A DNA stretch of 64,000 bases, taken from positions 1 through 64,000 of the forward strand of contig NZ_AYMG01000019.1 in assembly GCF_000633455.1 (NCBI RefSeq), written 5' to 3'. This DNA comes from Pedobacter jeongneungensis. GTDB lineage: Bacteria; Bacteroidota; Bacteroidia; Sphingobacteriales; Sphingobacteriaceae. The notes beneath the pieces are model-generated. The model did no database searches and was not told the origin of the DNA. It saw only the letters and a program-made list of their open reading frames with translations. The position numbers and the translations under genes are program-made. Positions 8,113 to 16,648 of this stretch are shown in pieces. The first letter of the stretch is position 1. Every line of letters begins with the position of its first letter.

Positions 8113-9092
8113 TCAATTTTCAATATTTAAGAACAACTTCGGTCAAATCGGCCATTGCGCTATTGTTAAAAGATAAAAACGCCAAATTTTTGGCTGGTGG
8201 TACCAATCTGATCGACCTGATGAAAAGAGGGGTTACCGCACCCGAAAAGCTCATTGATATCAATCATGTTCCGTTAAAACAGATCGAACAGATAGGAAAT
8301 AAAATCCACATTGGCGCTTTGGCTACCAATACGGCTGTTGCAGATCATGCTTTGATAAAAGAGAAGCTGCCATTGCTTTCATGGGCTTTACAGGCTGGTG
8401 CTTCAGCACAGTTACGGAATGTGGCTACAGTGGGAGGGAACATGATGCAGCGTACCCGTTGCGGTTATTTTTACGATACCGAAATGCCTTGTAATAAACG
8501 CCAGCCGGGTACAGGTTGTGGTGCGATGGAAGGTTTTAACCGCATGCATGCCATCTTTGGAACTTCCGAAAAGTGCATTGCCGTTCATCCAAGCGATATG
8601 TGTGTGGCCTTAACTGCTTTAGATGCTGAAGTGGTGCTAGCCAATGGTAAAGGTGAACGTAAGATAGCCTTTAAAGATTTTCACCGCCTGGCGGGAGATA
8701 CGCCACAGTTGGATAATAACTTAAAGGCCGATGAAATGATTATCCGTGTAGAAATACCGGTGAATAATCTCGCTAAAAACTACCATTATTTAAAAGTACG
8801 CGATCGTGCTTCTTATGCTTTTGCCCTCGTTTCGGTAGCAGCGGCATTTGAACTGAACAATAATAAAATTACCGATATCCGTTTGGCTATGGGCGGTGTT
8901 GCACACAAACCCTGGCGTTTAACGGCATCCGAAAATTTCCTGAAAGGAAAAGAAGCTACTTTATCGAATTTCGAAAAGGCAGCAGAATTAGCCATGACGG
9001 GTGCCAAAGGTTTTGGTGAAAACAATTTTAAGCTTAAACTGGCTCCAAATACAATTATCGAGGCGTTAAATCTTGCAAAATCGAAAGCTTAG
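8109..9092 (+). CDS. Molybdenum aldehyde oxidoreductase, FAD subunit (PaoB/YagS-like)
   Basis: A 327-residue FAD-binding subunit. FLAGGTNLIDLMK near residue 30 and the ATVGGNMMQRTRC region near 108-120 are the usual flavin contacts. The segment RTRCGYFYDTEMPC, then GTGCGAM and SEKCIAVHPSDM, matches the cysteine pattern that holds the extra [4Fe-4S] cluster in E. coli PaoB and is absent from ordinary xanthine dehydrogenase FAD subunits. The start overlaps the previous stop by four bases, and the next gene begins two bases after this stop, so translation is tightly coupled. Confidence 0.92.
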   Translation: MINFQYLRTTSVKSAIALLLKDKNAKFLAGGTNLIDLMKRGVTAPEKLIDINHVPLKQIEQIGNKIHIGALATNTAVADHALIKEKLPLLSWALQAGASAQLRNVATVGGNMMQRTRCGYFYDTEMPCNKRQPGTGCGAMEGFNRMHAIFGTSEKCIAVHPSDMCVALTALDAEVVLANGKGERKIAFKDFHRLAGDTPQLDNNLKADEMIIRVEIPVNNLAKNYHYLKVRDRASYAFALVSVAAAFELNNNKITDIRLAMGGVAHKPWRLTASENFLKGKEATLSNFEKAAELAMTGAKGFGENNFKLKLAPNTIIEALNLAKSKA

Positions 9093-9094
9093 TT

Positions 9095-11218
9095 ATGGAA
9101 AAGAAAATTTTAAAAGATGATACCGATCGTGTAGATGGAATTTTAAAGGTTACCGGACAAGCTAAATATTTTGCAGAATACGAACTTCCTGGTTTAACTT
9201 ATGGCGTATTGGTAACCAGTACCATCACCAAAGGAAAAATTACCGGACTTGATACCAGGGCAGCCGAAAATGCCCCTGGTGTAATTGCTGTTGTTTCGCA
9301 TTTAAATAAACCATCGGCAGCCGCTTACGAGCAGGAGGGTGGTCCGCAGATGAAAATCTTTTATACTGATAAGATTTTTTACAATGGGCAACCCATTGCC
9401 ATTGTGGTGGCCAATACCTTCGAAAGGGCAACTTATGCAGCTTCTTTAGTAAAAGCAACTTATGCCAAAGAAGAATTTAATACCGATTTTGCAAAGGCTT
9501 TAAAGGATCCTAAAGCAAAAAAACTGCAAGGGCAGGCCGATTATAAACGCGGTATAGAAAATGCTTATAAAACAGCTGAAGTAAAACTCGAAGAGCGGTA
9601 TTTTTTACCGATTGAAACGCATAACCCAATGGAACTGCATGGGATTATTGCCGATTGGCGTCCAAATAATCAGGTTACCGTTTATGCAAAAACCCAGGGT
9701 GTAAAAGCCACTCAGGGTACTATTGCCAATGTTTTTAAAATTCCGATGGAAAATATACAGGTAAATTCGGAGTTTGTTGGTGGTGGTTTCGGTATGGCTT
9801 TACGTACCTGGCCATTGGAAATTGCAACGGTAATGGCTTCCAAACATATCGGTAAACCAGTAAAGGTGGTCATTACGAGGATGCAGATGTTTACCATGGT
9901 GGGTAACCGGCCCGCCGCCATCCAAACCATTGGTTTGGGGGCAGATAAAGATGGAAAATTAACAGGTATCACACACCGTGCTTATGGCGAAACTTCTACT
10001 TATGAGAATTTTACCGAAGGTGTAGTAAACATGGCGAAGTTTATGTATCAATGCGATAACGTAAATACTTCTTATGCCATCGTTCCTGTAGATCTTGGAG
10101 TACCGATCTGGATGCGTGGTCCTGGTGAAGCAACCGGAGCTTTTGCTTTAGAAAGTGCGATCGACGAGATGGCGCATGCTTTAGATATGGACCCTTTGGA
10201 TTTTAGGATCAAAAACGATCCTGAAACCGATCAACAAAAAAACAAACCTTTTTCAAGCAAGAATATTAAGGAAGCCTATAAAATCGGTGCCGAAAAAATA
10301 GGCTGGAGCAACCGGAAAAACAAACCTGGCAGCCTGGTCGAAGGACCATGGCAAACAGGTTATGGTGTAAGTGTTGGCGTATTTAACGCCAATAGAGGAA
10401 AAGCCAGTGTAAAGGGAGTTTTAAAGGCAGATGGATCGTTGCTTTTACAAAGTGCAACAAGTGATATCGGCCCGGGTACCGGAACCGGAATGACTTTAAT
10501 TGCCAATAAACTGATGAAGATCCCTGTAAATAAAATTACTTTCGAACTGGGTGATTCTTCTTTGCCACCTGCTCCAAGTCAGGGTGGCTCTGCTACCTTA
10601 TCTACCGTGGGTTCGGCTGTAAACGATGTTTGTGTGGCTTTAAAATCGGCCATTGCCGAGCTGGCAGCAAATTCGAACATGGATGCAACAGCTAATTTTG
10701 TTGAGGTATTAAAAAAGAACAATTTACCTGCTATAGAGGTAACTAAAGAAAGCCAGAGTGGCAAGGAAAAAGATAATTATTCGATGTATTCCTTTTCGAT
10801 CCACTTTGTACAGGTAAAAGTTCATGCTTTAACGGGTGTGGTAAAAGTGAGTAAAATTGTTTCTGTCGGCGATTCGGGTACTATTGTGAGTCCGAAAACA
10901 GCCAGGAGCCAGATGCTGGGTGGTGCGGTAGGCGGTATTGGTATGGCTTTGACCGAAGAATCTATTATTGATCACCGTTACGGAAGATACATCAATAACA
11001 ACTTTGCCGATTATCACGTTCCGGTAAGTGCCGATGTACCAGAAATTGATGTCAACTTTATCAACAAACCCGATCCTTATATCAACCCTATGGGTGCAAA
11101 AGGAATGGGCGAAATTGCTTTAATCGGTTTTTCGGCAGCGGTGGCCAATGCGGTTTTTAATGCAACCGGAAAAAGAATCAGAACGTTGCCAATAACGCCT
11201 GATAAGGTATTGGCTTAG
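9095..11218 (+). CDS. Molybdenum aldehyde oxidoreductase, molybdopterin-binding subunit (PaoC/YagR-like)
   Basis: Large catalytic subunit, 707 residues, of the xanthine-oxidase family. The start TDRVDGILKVTGQAKYFAEY and GGGFGMALRTWPLE near residue 228 are family signatures. MGAKGMGEIALIGF near residue 668 carries the active-site glutamate. No signal peptide is present, so it would reach the periplasm with the Tat-exported small subunit. No molybdopterin maturation gene (XdhC/PaoD type) is next to the operon. After the stop comes a 440-base gap with complex repeats. Confidence 0.92.
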   Translation: MEKKILKDDTDRVDGILKVTGQAKYFAEYELPGLTYGVLVTSTITKGKITGLDTRAAENAPGVIAVVSHLNKPSAAAYEQEGGPQMKIFYTDKIFYNGQPIAIVVANTFERATYAASLVKATYAKEEFNTDFAKALKDPKAKKLQGQADYKRGIENAYKTAEVKLEERYFLPIETHNPMELHGIIADWRPNNQVTVYAKTQGVKATQGTIANVFKIPMENIQVNSEFVGGGFGMALRTWPLEIATVMASKHIGKPVKVVITRMQMFTMVGNRPAAIQTIGLGADKDGKLTGITHRAYGETSTYENFTEGVVNMAKFMYQCDNVNTSYAIVPVDLGVPIWMRGPGEATGAFALESAIDEMAHALDMDPLDFRIKNDPETDQQKNKPFSSKNIKEAYKIGAEKIGWSNRKNKPGSLVEGPWQTGYGVSVGVFNANRGKASVKGVLKADGSLLLQSATSDIGPGTGTGMTLIANKLMKIPVNKITFELGDSSLPPAPSQGGSATLSTVGSAVNDVCVALKSAIAELAANSNMDATANFVEVLKKNNLPAIEVTKESQSGKEKDNYSMYSFSIHFVQVKVHALTGVVKVSKIVSVGDSGTIVSPKTARSQMLGGAVGGIGMALTEESIIDHRYGRYINNNFADYHVPVSADVPEIDVNFINKPDPYINPMGAKGMGEIALIGFSAAVANAVFNATGKRIRTLPITPDKVLA

Positions 11219-11658
11219 GTTAGTTTAGATCTCGCAGGCTTTTAAACGATACAATCGTTTAGCTATCTATTCGATCCTTCGGAAATGAGCGTAAGCGTTT
11301 TTCTAGCTTAAATCGTACTACGGTACTCGTTATAAACGAGGATTATAGAGCGTTTTAACTCAAGAGGCAGGTTTTGCGTTAGGGATTGTAAGGGTTCAGT
11401 GCCGATTTTTTATCGGTACCGGAGCGAAGCGTAGCCCTGAAAAGCCCGACCCAATCCCGTATTTCACGGGATTAGGGAACGCCCATATTAGTTTCTAATT
11501 ATCAATTGGCAATTTCAGTTTACCTTTCCGTTTAGATGTCGTAGTTTTTTAAAACCTGAGAGGCCTGTAATTGCAACAATATGGCACCTGTTGAAATGAA
11601 CCCGCGCTGACAAAGCATAATGCTTAATCTTCTAGCTTTGAACAAAATTTAAATATAT
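11219..11658. other. 440-base gap with hairpin repeats, no gene seen
   Basis: The left half contains small hairpins such as AAACGAT...ATCGTTT near 11248 and CTCGTT...AACGAG near 11330. The middle holds a long composite palindrome (11376-11484). The right part before the alcohol dehydrogenase start shows no clear feature beyond AT-rich sequence. No open reading frame of note was found. Confidence 0.6.
11376..11484. repeat. Composite palindromic repeat with AAAGCCCG core
   Basis: The sequence runs from GCGTTAGGGATTG to GGGAACGCCC and contains nested stems, for example AATCCCGT (11453-11460) with ACGGGATT (11466-11473), and CCGAT with ATCGG. The AAAGCCCG core and GGAGCGAAGCG block are shared with the inverted element at 29901-29973, so both belong to one repeat family. 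Confidence 0.6.
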
Positions 11659-12705
11659 ATGATAGCTGCAAAAGGATACGCTGTTCACAGCCAAACCGAT
11701 AAATTGGCTCCATGGAATTTCGATAGAAGGAATGTTGGGCCGAAAGATGTATTAATAGAAATTTTATTTAGTGGCATCTGCCATTCTGATATCCACCAGG
11801 TAAGGAGCGAATGGGGACCAGCAAGATATCCGATGGTTCCTGGACACGAAATTGTTGGCCGCATTACTGAAGTGGGATCAGCGGTTACTAAATTCAAAGT
11901 AGGCGAATTAGCAGGGATTGGCTGTATGGTAGATAGCTGTAAAGAATGCCCTACATGCAAAGGCGGTCAGCAACAGTTCTGCGAGAAAGGCGAAACTGTT
12001 TGGACTTACAATAGTGTAGAACGCGATAAAACCACACCAACTTATGGCGGTTATTCGAACAAAATTGTTTGTACGGAAGAATTTGTAGTGCATGTTTCAG
12101 ATAAATTACCTTTAGCAGGTGTTGCACCATTATTATGTGCTGGCATTACCACCTATTCGCCAATTAAGCGTTGGGGAATTACAAAAGGACATAAAGTTGC
12201 GGTTTTAGGTTTGGGTGGTTTGGGCCACATGGCGGTTAAATTTGCGGTTGCCTTTGGTGCCGAAGTAACGGTTTTAAGTACCTCTCCCTCAAAAGAGGCG
12301 GATGCGAGAAATTTAGGAGCGCATAACTTTGTGATTACCAAAGATCCTGAGCAATTGAAACAATATGCCAAACATTTCGATTTCATTATCGATTCGGTAT
12401 CTGCACCGCATGATTATGAGATGTATTTCAAGTTATTGAACGTGAATGGAGTACACATTTGCGTTGGCATTCCTGCAGAACCTATAAAATTCCCGGGCTC
12501 AGGCTTGATGCAAGGTAACAGGGTTTTAACAGCTTCTAGCATTGGTGGGATAGAAGAAACACAGGAAATGCTTGATTTCTGTGCAGCACATGATATTGTT
12601 TCGGATGTGGAAGTAATTAACATCAACTACGTTAACGAAGCTTATGAACGCGTACTGGCCAGTGATGTGAAATACCGTTTCGTAATTGATATGGACACAT
12701 TGTAA
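11659..12705 (+). CDS. Zinc-dependent alcohol/aldehyde dehydrogenase, YahK/CAD-like
   Basis: A 348-residue medium-chain dehydrogenase, probably an NADP-dependent aldehyde reductase acting in the cytoplasm. Catalytic zinc ligands are seen in GICHSDIH and GHEIVG. The structural zinc cysteines are in CKECPTCKGGQQQFC near residues 97-111. The Rossmann motif GLGGLGHMAVKFA lies near residue 184. It follows an aldehyde oxidoreductase operon but is separated by a 440-base repeat-rich gap, so a shared role in aldehyde handling is only suggestive. A terminator follows directly. Confidence 0.9.
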   Translation: MIAAKGYAVHSQTDKLAPWNFDRRNVGPKDVLIEILFSGICHSDIHQVRSEWGPARYPMVPGHEIVGRITEVGSAVTKFKVGELAGIGCMVDSCKECPTCKGGQQQFCEKGETVWTYNSVERDKTTPTYGGYSNKIVCTEEFVVHVSDKLPLAGVAPLLCAGITTYSPIKRWGITKGHKVAVLGLGGLGHMAVKFAVAFGAEVTVLSTSPSKEADARNLGAHNFVITKDPEQLKQYAKHFDFIIDSVSAPHDYEMYFKLLNVNGVHICVGIPAEPIKFPGSGLMQGNRVLTASSIGGIEETQEMLDFCAAHDIVSDVEVININYVNEAYERVLASDVKYRFVIDMDTL

Positions 12706-12710
12706 TACCG

Positions 12711-12746
12711 TTAAAGAAGCCAGTTTTTTGAGCCTGGCTTCTTTAA
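12711..12746 (+). terminator. Hairpin terminator after the alcohol dehydrogenase
   Basis: A perfect 13-bp stem: TTAAAGAAGCCAG at 12711-12723 pairs with CTGGCTTCTTTAA at 12734-12746. The T-rich end of the stem can serve as the termination tract. It begins six bases after the stop codon. Confidence 0.8.
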
Positions 12747-12794
12747 TTATGACTATTCAGGTTTCAAAAAATCGATATTTCTTTTAGGTTCCGC
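12747..12794. repeat. Direct repeat copy of the queG 3' end (outer copy)
   Basis: Bases 12747-12786 are identical to 13433-13472 at the 3' end of queG, and the match continues to 12794 with two mismatches. Read on the minus strand it encodes the last QueG residues KRNIDFLKPE and the stop. It bounds the toxin-antitoxin pair on the side away from queG. Confidence 0.9.
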
Positions 12795-12819
12795 TACTTT
12801 AGAATCACCTAAATACTTA

Positions 12820-13206
12820 TTATTCTTTTATGAGTTGTATTTTATAAGAAGGAAAGTAACTATCACTGCTAACAACATGAAGATTTTCAATAATTGATTG
12901 GGAAATTATTAATCTATCGAAAGGGTCATTGTGGAAATGATCAAGTTTGGAGAGTTGCAATAGGTGGTTTAATGTAATTGGCAAAGTATCAAAACCACTT
13001 TTTTCTATAATATTGAATATTTCCTCAACAGTTGAATTTAAATTTAACCTACCTAAAGCATATTTGATAGATAATTCCCAATAACTGGCTATACTTACAA
13101 AACATTTATTATCTGAGTTTTCAATATGACTTTTGATCTTTTTTGAAAGTTTATTATCATTAGTAATAAACCATATTACAATATGAGTATTAAGTAAAAG
13201 ATTCAT
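12820..13206 (-). CDS. PIN-domain toxin, VapC-like
   Basis: A 128-residue PIN-domain protein, presumably a ribonuclease toxin. The family start MNLLLNTHIVIWFITND has asparagine where most VapC proteins have the first catalytic aspartate (LLDTH). The other acidic positions are present: YWELSIK with its glutamate, and the DPFDRLIISQ motif with its aspartates. The Asp-to-Asn change might lower activity and is worth checking. The start overlaps the antitoxin stop by one base. The pair is AT-rich compared with flanking genes and is framed by a duplicated piece of queG, which suggests recent arrival. Confidence 0.85.
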   Translation of the reverse strand: MNLLLNTHIVIWFITNDNKLSKKIKSHIENSDNKCFVSIASYWELSIKYALGRLNLNSTVEEIFNIIEKSGFDTLPITLNHLLQLSKLDHFHNDPFDRLIISQSIIENLHVVSSDSYFPSYKIQLIKE

Positions 13207-13412
13207 TATAAATAATTTTCAAAGCCTTCAATTGGATCATTAAAGTTGTCCTTCATATTGATTAAACCTTTTGCTAAGCCTGCTTTTCTCTTTTTGGTAT
13301 TATTCGCAGATTGTTCTTTAACGATTAAAGAATCGATGTAATCTGAAACCCGTTTTTTTAATTCAGTAGGTAAGTCAGCTAGTTTTGTATATAATTGAAT
13401 ATCAGTCATCAT
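13206..13412 (-). CDS. Antitoxin, DUF2281/VapB-like
   Basis: A 68-residue acidic and basic mixed protein. The segment IQLYTKLADLPTELKKRVSDYIDSL resembles DUF2281 antitoxins; the region after it is lysine-rich and the end is acidic. It precedes the PIN toxin with a one-base overlap, the usual antitoxin-first order. The product should bind and neutralise the toxin and repress its own operon. The alternative start is Met2. Confidence 0.8.
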   Translation of the reverse strand: MMTDIQLYTKLADLPTELKKRVSDYIDSLIVKEQSANNTKKRKAGLAKGLINMKDNFNDPIEGFENYL

Positions 13413-13432
13413 ATCAAATATAAAAAAAATAT

Positions 13433-13480
13433 TTATGACTATTCAGGTTTCAAAAAATCGATATTTCTTTTAAGTCCCGC
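13433..13480. repeat. Direct repeat copy of the queG 3' end (inner, genic copy)
   Basis: This copy includes the stop codon and last codons of queG. It matches 12747-12794 at 46 of 48 positions, with the first 40 identical. The two copies are 686 bases apart and enclose the toxin-antitoxin pair. Confidence 0.9.
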
Positions 13481-14374
13481 ATATTTGGTACGTTTTACTG
13501 CTGATCCTTTAAAAACCTTTTTAAAAACATCATCTGTAATTTCAGTTAAATCTTTTGCATTCAGATCCAATAAACCATTTTCAGGTTTAAAAGCACTTTC
13601 ATTGTGCGCCTTCGAAAAACGGTTCCAGGGACAAACATCCTGACAAATATCGCAACCGAACATCCAGTTGCTCATTTTATCCTTAAACTCTTTAGGGATT
13701 TCATTTTTAAGCTCAATGGTGAGGTAAGAAATGCATTTAGTGCCATCTACAACTTGAGGGGCAATAATAGCATCAGTAGGGCAGGCATCCAAACAGCGGG
13801 TGCAGCTTCCGCAATAATCGGCCTGATATGGATGGTCGTAATCCAATTCCAAATCAACAATCAGCTCGGCAAGGAAGAAAAAAGAACCATTGGTTTTACT
13901 GATCAGGTTAGAGTTTTTTCCGATCCAGCCAATTCCCGATTTTTTTGCCCAGGCACGGTCTAATACCGGGGCCGAATCTACAAAGGCTCTTCCCGAAACT
14001 TCTCCGATATTTTCTTCTATAAAATGAGTGAGTTCCTTTAGTTTCTCTTTGATTACAGTATGGTAATCTTGTCCGTAGGCATATTTAGAGATTTTTGGTG
14101 CGTTCGGATCTGATTGTTTTTCTTCTGTATAATAATTTAACGATAAAGAAATTACCGATTTGGCGCCTTCAACCAAAAGTGTCGGGTCGAGGCGTTTATC
14201 GAAATAATTTTCCATGTATTTCATTTCGCCATGGCGGTTTTGATTGAGCCATTTCTCTAACCTTGGTGCTTCTTCTTCCAGAAACTCGGCTTTAGAAATG
14301 CCACAGGCCATAAAACCCAAACGAAGGGCTTCATCTTTAATCAATTGGCTATATTTTGCAGAATTGTTGTACAC
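13439..14374 (-). CDS. queG: Epoxyqueuosine reductase
   Basis: Last enzyme of queuosine synthesis, reducing epoxyqueuosine to queuosine in tRNA; a cobalamin- and Fe-S-dependent cytoplasmic enzyme. The 311-residue length is normal. Two ferredoxin-type [4Fe-4S] motifs are visible: CGSCTRCLDACPTDA near residue 189, and CDICQDVCPWN near 238. FVDSAPVLDRAWAKKSGIGWIGKN is the family core. The start codon is GTG at 14374, since no in-frame ATG lies early enough. A -7 element ends about seven bases upstream. The 3' end is duplicated beyond the toxin-antitoxin pair. The gene itself is intact. Confidence 0.95.
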   Translation of the reverse strand: MYNNSAKYSQLIKDEALRLGFMACGISKAEFLEEEAPRLEKWLNQNRHGEMKYMENYFDKRLDPTLLVEGAKSVISLSLNYYTEEKQSDPNAPKISKYAYGQDYHTVIKEKLKELTHFIEENIGEVSGRAFVDSAPVLDRAWAKKSGIGWIGKNSNLISKTNGSFFFLAELIVDLELDYDHPYQADYCGSCTRCLDACPTDAIIAPQVVDGTKCISYLTIELKNEIPKEFKDKMSNWMFGCDICQDVCPWNRFSKAHNESAFKPENGLLDLNAKDLTEITDDVFKKVFKGSAVKRTKYAGLKRNIDFLKPE

Positions 14375-14381
14375 CGAACTA

Positions 14382-14389
14382 CAAAGATA
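14382..14389 (-). promoter_or_regulatory. -7 element before queG
   Basis: Read on the minus strand this is TATCTTTG, a full TAnnTTTG match. It ends seven bases before the GTG start, so the leader would be only a few bases long. Confidence 0.5.
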
Positions 14390-14511
14390 AGGCTTAGGAT
14401 TTAAAACATTTTCATTTATCGCTTGTTCTAAATACAGAAACTAAATTAATTGATTATCGCGCTTCCTGATCTGGATTTTACCTGAACGGAAGGGCTTTTT
14501 AAAGATAAGAT

Positions 14512-14718
14512 ATGGAAAACATCGATCCACAACATACGGAATCAGGAGAAGCTCCTAAGCCGATTGAAAAAGATTACGAAAGTCATAAACAAGATCCAGG
14601 ACCGGCAAAACCAGCTGTTACCGAAAAAGATGAAAATGGTGGTGGACAGGCCCTGAAATGGGTACTACCAATAGCCGTTATTATTGGCCTGATCATCTGG
14701 TTTATAATGCGAAAATAA
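14512..14718 (+). CDS. Small single-pass membrane protein
   Basis: A 68-residue protein of unknown function. The first 45 residues are hydrophilic and rich in Glu, Lys and Pro. The C-terminal stretch ALKWVLPIAVIIGLIIWFIM is one membrane helix, ending in Arg-Lys. I do not recognise a family. It is divergent from queG and convergent with the nitrilase fusion, with a shared hairpin terminator after it. Coding is supported by the clear topology and the terminator placed just after the stop. Confidence 0.65.
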   Translation: MENIDPQHTESGEAPKPIEKDYESHKQDPGPAKPAVTEKDENGGGQALKWVLPIAVIIGLIIWFIMRK

Positions 14719-14737
14719 TTAGCTTTAGATTAAAATG

Positions 14738-14772
14738 AAAATGCCGGCTCATTAATTTGACCGGCATTTTTT
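14738..14772. terminator. Bidirectional terminator between convergent genes
   Basis: A 10-bp stem pairs AAAATGCCGG (14738-14747) with CCGGCATTTT (14761-14770), with A and T tracts on the two sides. It can therefore serve both the small membrane gene and the GNAT-nitrilase gene. Confidence 0.85.
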
Positions 14773-14779
14773 ATGGCTG

Positions 14780-16288
14780 TTATTTTAAGAGTTTAACCTG
14801 ATAAAGGTCTTTCCTGCGGTCTTTCAATACTTTTACTGTTCCGTAGTGGTGTAATTCGTCCAATAAGTGTAAATCAACATCTACTACCAAAACCATCTCT
14901 GTATTTGGCGTAGCTTCAGCTTTAATGGCATTGGTTGGGAAAGCAAAATCAGATGGTGTAAAAACCGCCGATTGCGCAAACTGAATATCCATATTGTTTA
15001 CTTTCGGTAAATTACCTACACAGCCGGCAATGGCTACATAACATTCATTTTCTATTGCTCTGGCCTGTGCACAATGGCGAACACGCGTATAACCGTTTTG
15101 TGTATCTGTTAAGAAAGGAACAAAAAGGATCTGCATGCCTTGGTCAGCGTAAATACGGCTTAATTCAGGGAATTCTACATCATAACAGATCAAGATACCT
15201 ACCTTACCACAATCGGTATCAAAAACCTGAACCTTATCCCCGCCAATCATCCCGTAATATTTCTGCTCATTGGGGGTAATATGGATTTTTCTGTATTCAT
15301 CTATTTTACCTGTGCGATGACAAAGGTAAGTGGCATTGTAAAGTTTGCCATCCTCTATCAGTGGCATGCTACCTGTAATGATATTGGTATTATAACTTAA
15401 TGAGTATTCGTGCATTTTTTGTACAATTTCTTCCGTTTTTTCGGCAAGCTTGCGCATGGCCTCAATTTCCGGCAGGTGATTGTAAGGTTGGAGTAGCGGG
15501 GTATTAAATAACTCGGGAAACATCACGAAATCCGATTTGTAGCCACTCAGCGCATCAACGAAAAATTCTACCTGCTCATAAAATGCCTCCATATTAGGAA
15601 ATAAACGCATTTCCCATTGTACTAAACCTAAACGGATGGTCATTGCAGAGCGGGCAGAAGCATCTATGCCTTGATAATAAATATTGTTCCACTCAATTAA
15701 TGTGGCATATTCTTTAGATTCTTTATCACCCGGTAAATAGTTCTTTAATACTTTTCTTACGTGAAAATCATTGGAAATCTGAAAGGTAAGCGTTGGATCG
15801 TAAATTTCTTTAGATTTTACCTTATCAATATACTGCCTCGGACTCAATTCATTTGCATATTCATGGTATCCGGGGATCCTGCCACCAGCGATAATACTTT
15901 TAAGGTTTAAACTTTCGCAAAGCTCTTTTCGGGCTTCATATAACCTTCTTCCTAAACGCAAACCTCGAAATTCAGGGTGAACGAAAATTTCGATACCGTA
16001 AAGCGTATCCCCATTTGGATCGTGCGTAGAGAAGGAATAATCTCCTGTAATTAGTTTGTAAGTGTGACGGTCTCCATATTCATCATATTCTACAATAATG
16101 GCTAACGAACAGGCCACCACCTTATCATCAACAGCAATACAAAGTTGTCCTTCAGGAAAAATATTTAAAAGTTTGGCAATACTAGATTTTGGCCAGATGG
16201 AACCACCCATACTGTCGTAAGCCTGAAGCATAGATTCTTTTAAATCTGCGTAATCTTCGAGCGTTAGTTTACGTAATTCAATATTCAT
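14780..16288 (-). CDS. GNAT acetyltransferase - carbon-nitrogen hydrolase fusion
   Basis: A 502-residue two-domain protein. The first 190 or so residues are a GNAT N-acetyltransferase, with the acetyl-CoA loop region HPEFRGLRLGRRLYEARKEL near residue 95. The rest is a nitrilase-superfamily amidohydrolase. Its Glu-Lys-Cys triad is visible as the Glu in MFPELFNTPLL, the Lys in YRKIHITPNEQ and the Cys in GILICYDVEFPE. This fusion is known as a conserved family in several phyla, but its substrate is not established to my knowledge. Probably cytoplasmic. The gene is alone, facing the small membrane gene across a shared terminator. Confidence 0.9.
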   Translation of the reverse strand: MNIELRKLTLEDYADLKESMLQAYDSMGGSIWPKSSIAKLLNIFPEGQLCIAVDDKVVACSLAIIVEYDEYGDRHTYKLITGDYSFSTHDPNGDTLYGIEIFVHPEFRGLRLGRRLYEARKELCESLNLKSIIAGGRIPGYHEYANELSPRQYIDKVKSKEIYDPTLTFQISNDFHVRKVLKNYLPGDKESKEYATLIEWNNIYYQGIDASARSAMTIRLGLVQWEMRLFPNMEAFYEQVEFFVDALSGYKSDFVMFPELFNTPLLQPYNHLPEIEAMRKLAEKTEEIVQKMHEYSLSYNTNIITGSMPLIEDGKLYNATYLCHRTGKIDEYRKIHITPNEQKYYGMIGGDKVQVFDTDCGKVGILICYDVEFPELSRIYADQGMQILFVPFLTDTQNGYTRVRHCAQARAIENECYVAIAGCVGNLPKVNNMDIQFAQSAVFTPSDFAFPTNAIKAEATPNTEMVLVVDVDLHLLDELHHYGTVKVLKDRRKDLYQVKLLK

Positions 16289-16437
16289 AATGTTTGATTT
16301 CTACTTTAATGAACAGAAAAAGGGCTTAAATGTTCAGATGGATTTTATTTTTTAGTAAATGGTTCAGAGTAGATATACTTTCGACAGCAGTACAGTCGCG
16401 AAATCTTTCAAACAGGGACTCTGGGTTAGCCGCGTTT

Positions 16438-16528
16438 CGTCATTCCCAACCCGATAGCTATCGGGTTGATTGGGGATCTTAATGCTTTACTCGGGTGCAT
16501 TAAGATTCCCGCCTGTGCGGGAATGACG
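16438..16528. repeat. CGTCATTCCC...GGGAATGACG palindromic element
   Basis: A 91-bp element with terminal inverted repeats CGTCATTCCC and GGGAATGACG. It contains the inner hairpin AACCCGATAGCTATCGGGTT and the block AAGATTCCCGCCTGTGCGGG. It shares both ends and the latter block with the element at 26737-26806. Confidence 0.8.
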
Positions 16529-16550
16529 GCTAATTTTTTCTAAGTTTTTA

Positions 16551-16624
16551 TCCTTTCGACTGGATCGGAAAGACTCAGCCTTTTAAATAAAAATCAAAGA
16601 TCTCACCAGACGCTCGAAATGACG
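16551..16624. repeat. Degraded palindromic element
   Basis: The right end GCTCGAAATGACG matches the end of the element at 6520-6607. The left end CCTTTCGACTGGATCGG is a weak partner. It looks like a decayed member of the same class. Confidence 0.4.
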
Positions 16625-16648
16625 GCCTAACTAGGAATAGCAAAGATG

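Larger units (their letters stand above)
16289..16648. other. 360-base gap with palindromic repeats, no gene seen
   Basis: It lies between the start of the GNAT-nitrilase gene and the end of ruvB. It contains one clear element (16438-16528) and one degraded element (16551-16624). The rest shows no reading frame or obvious promoter. Confidence 0.6.
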
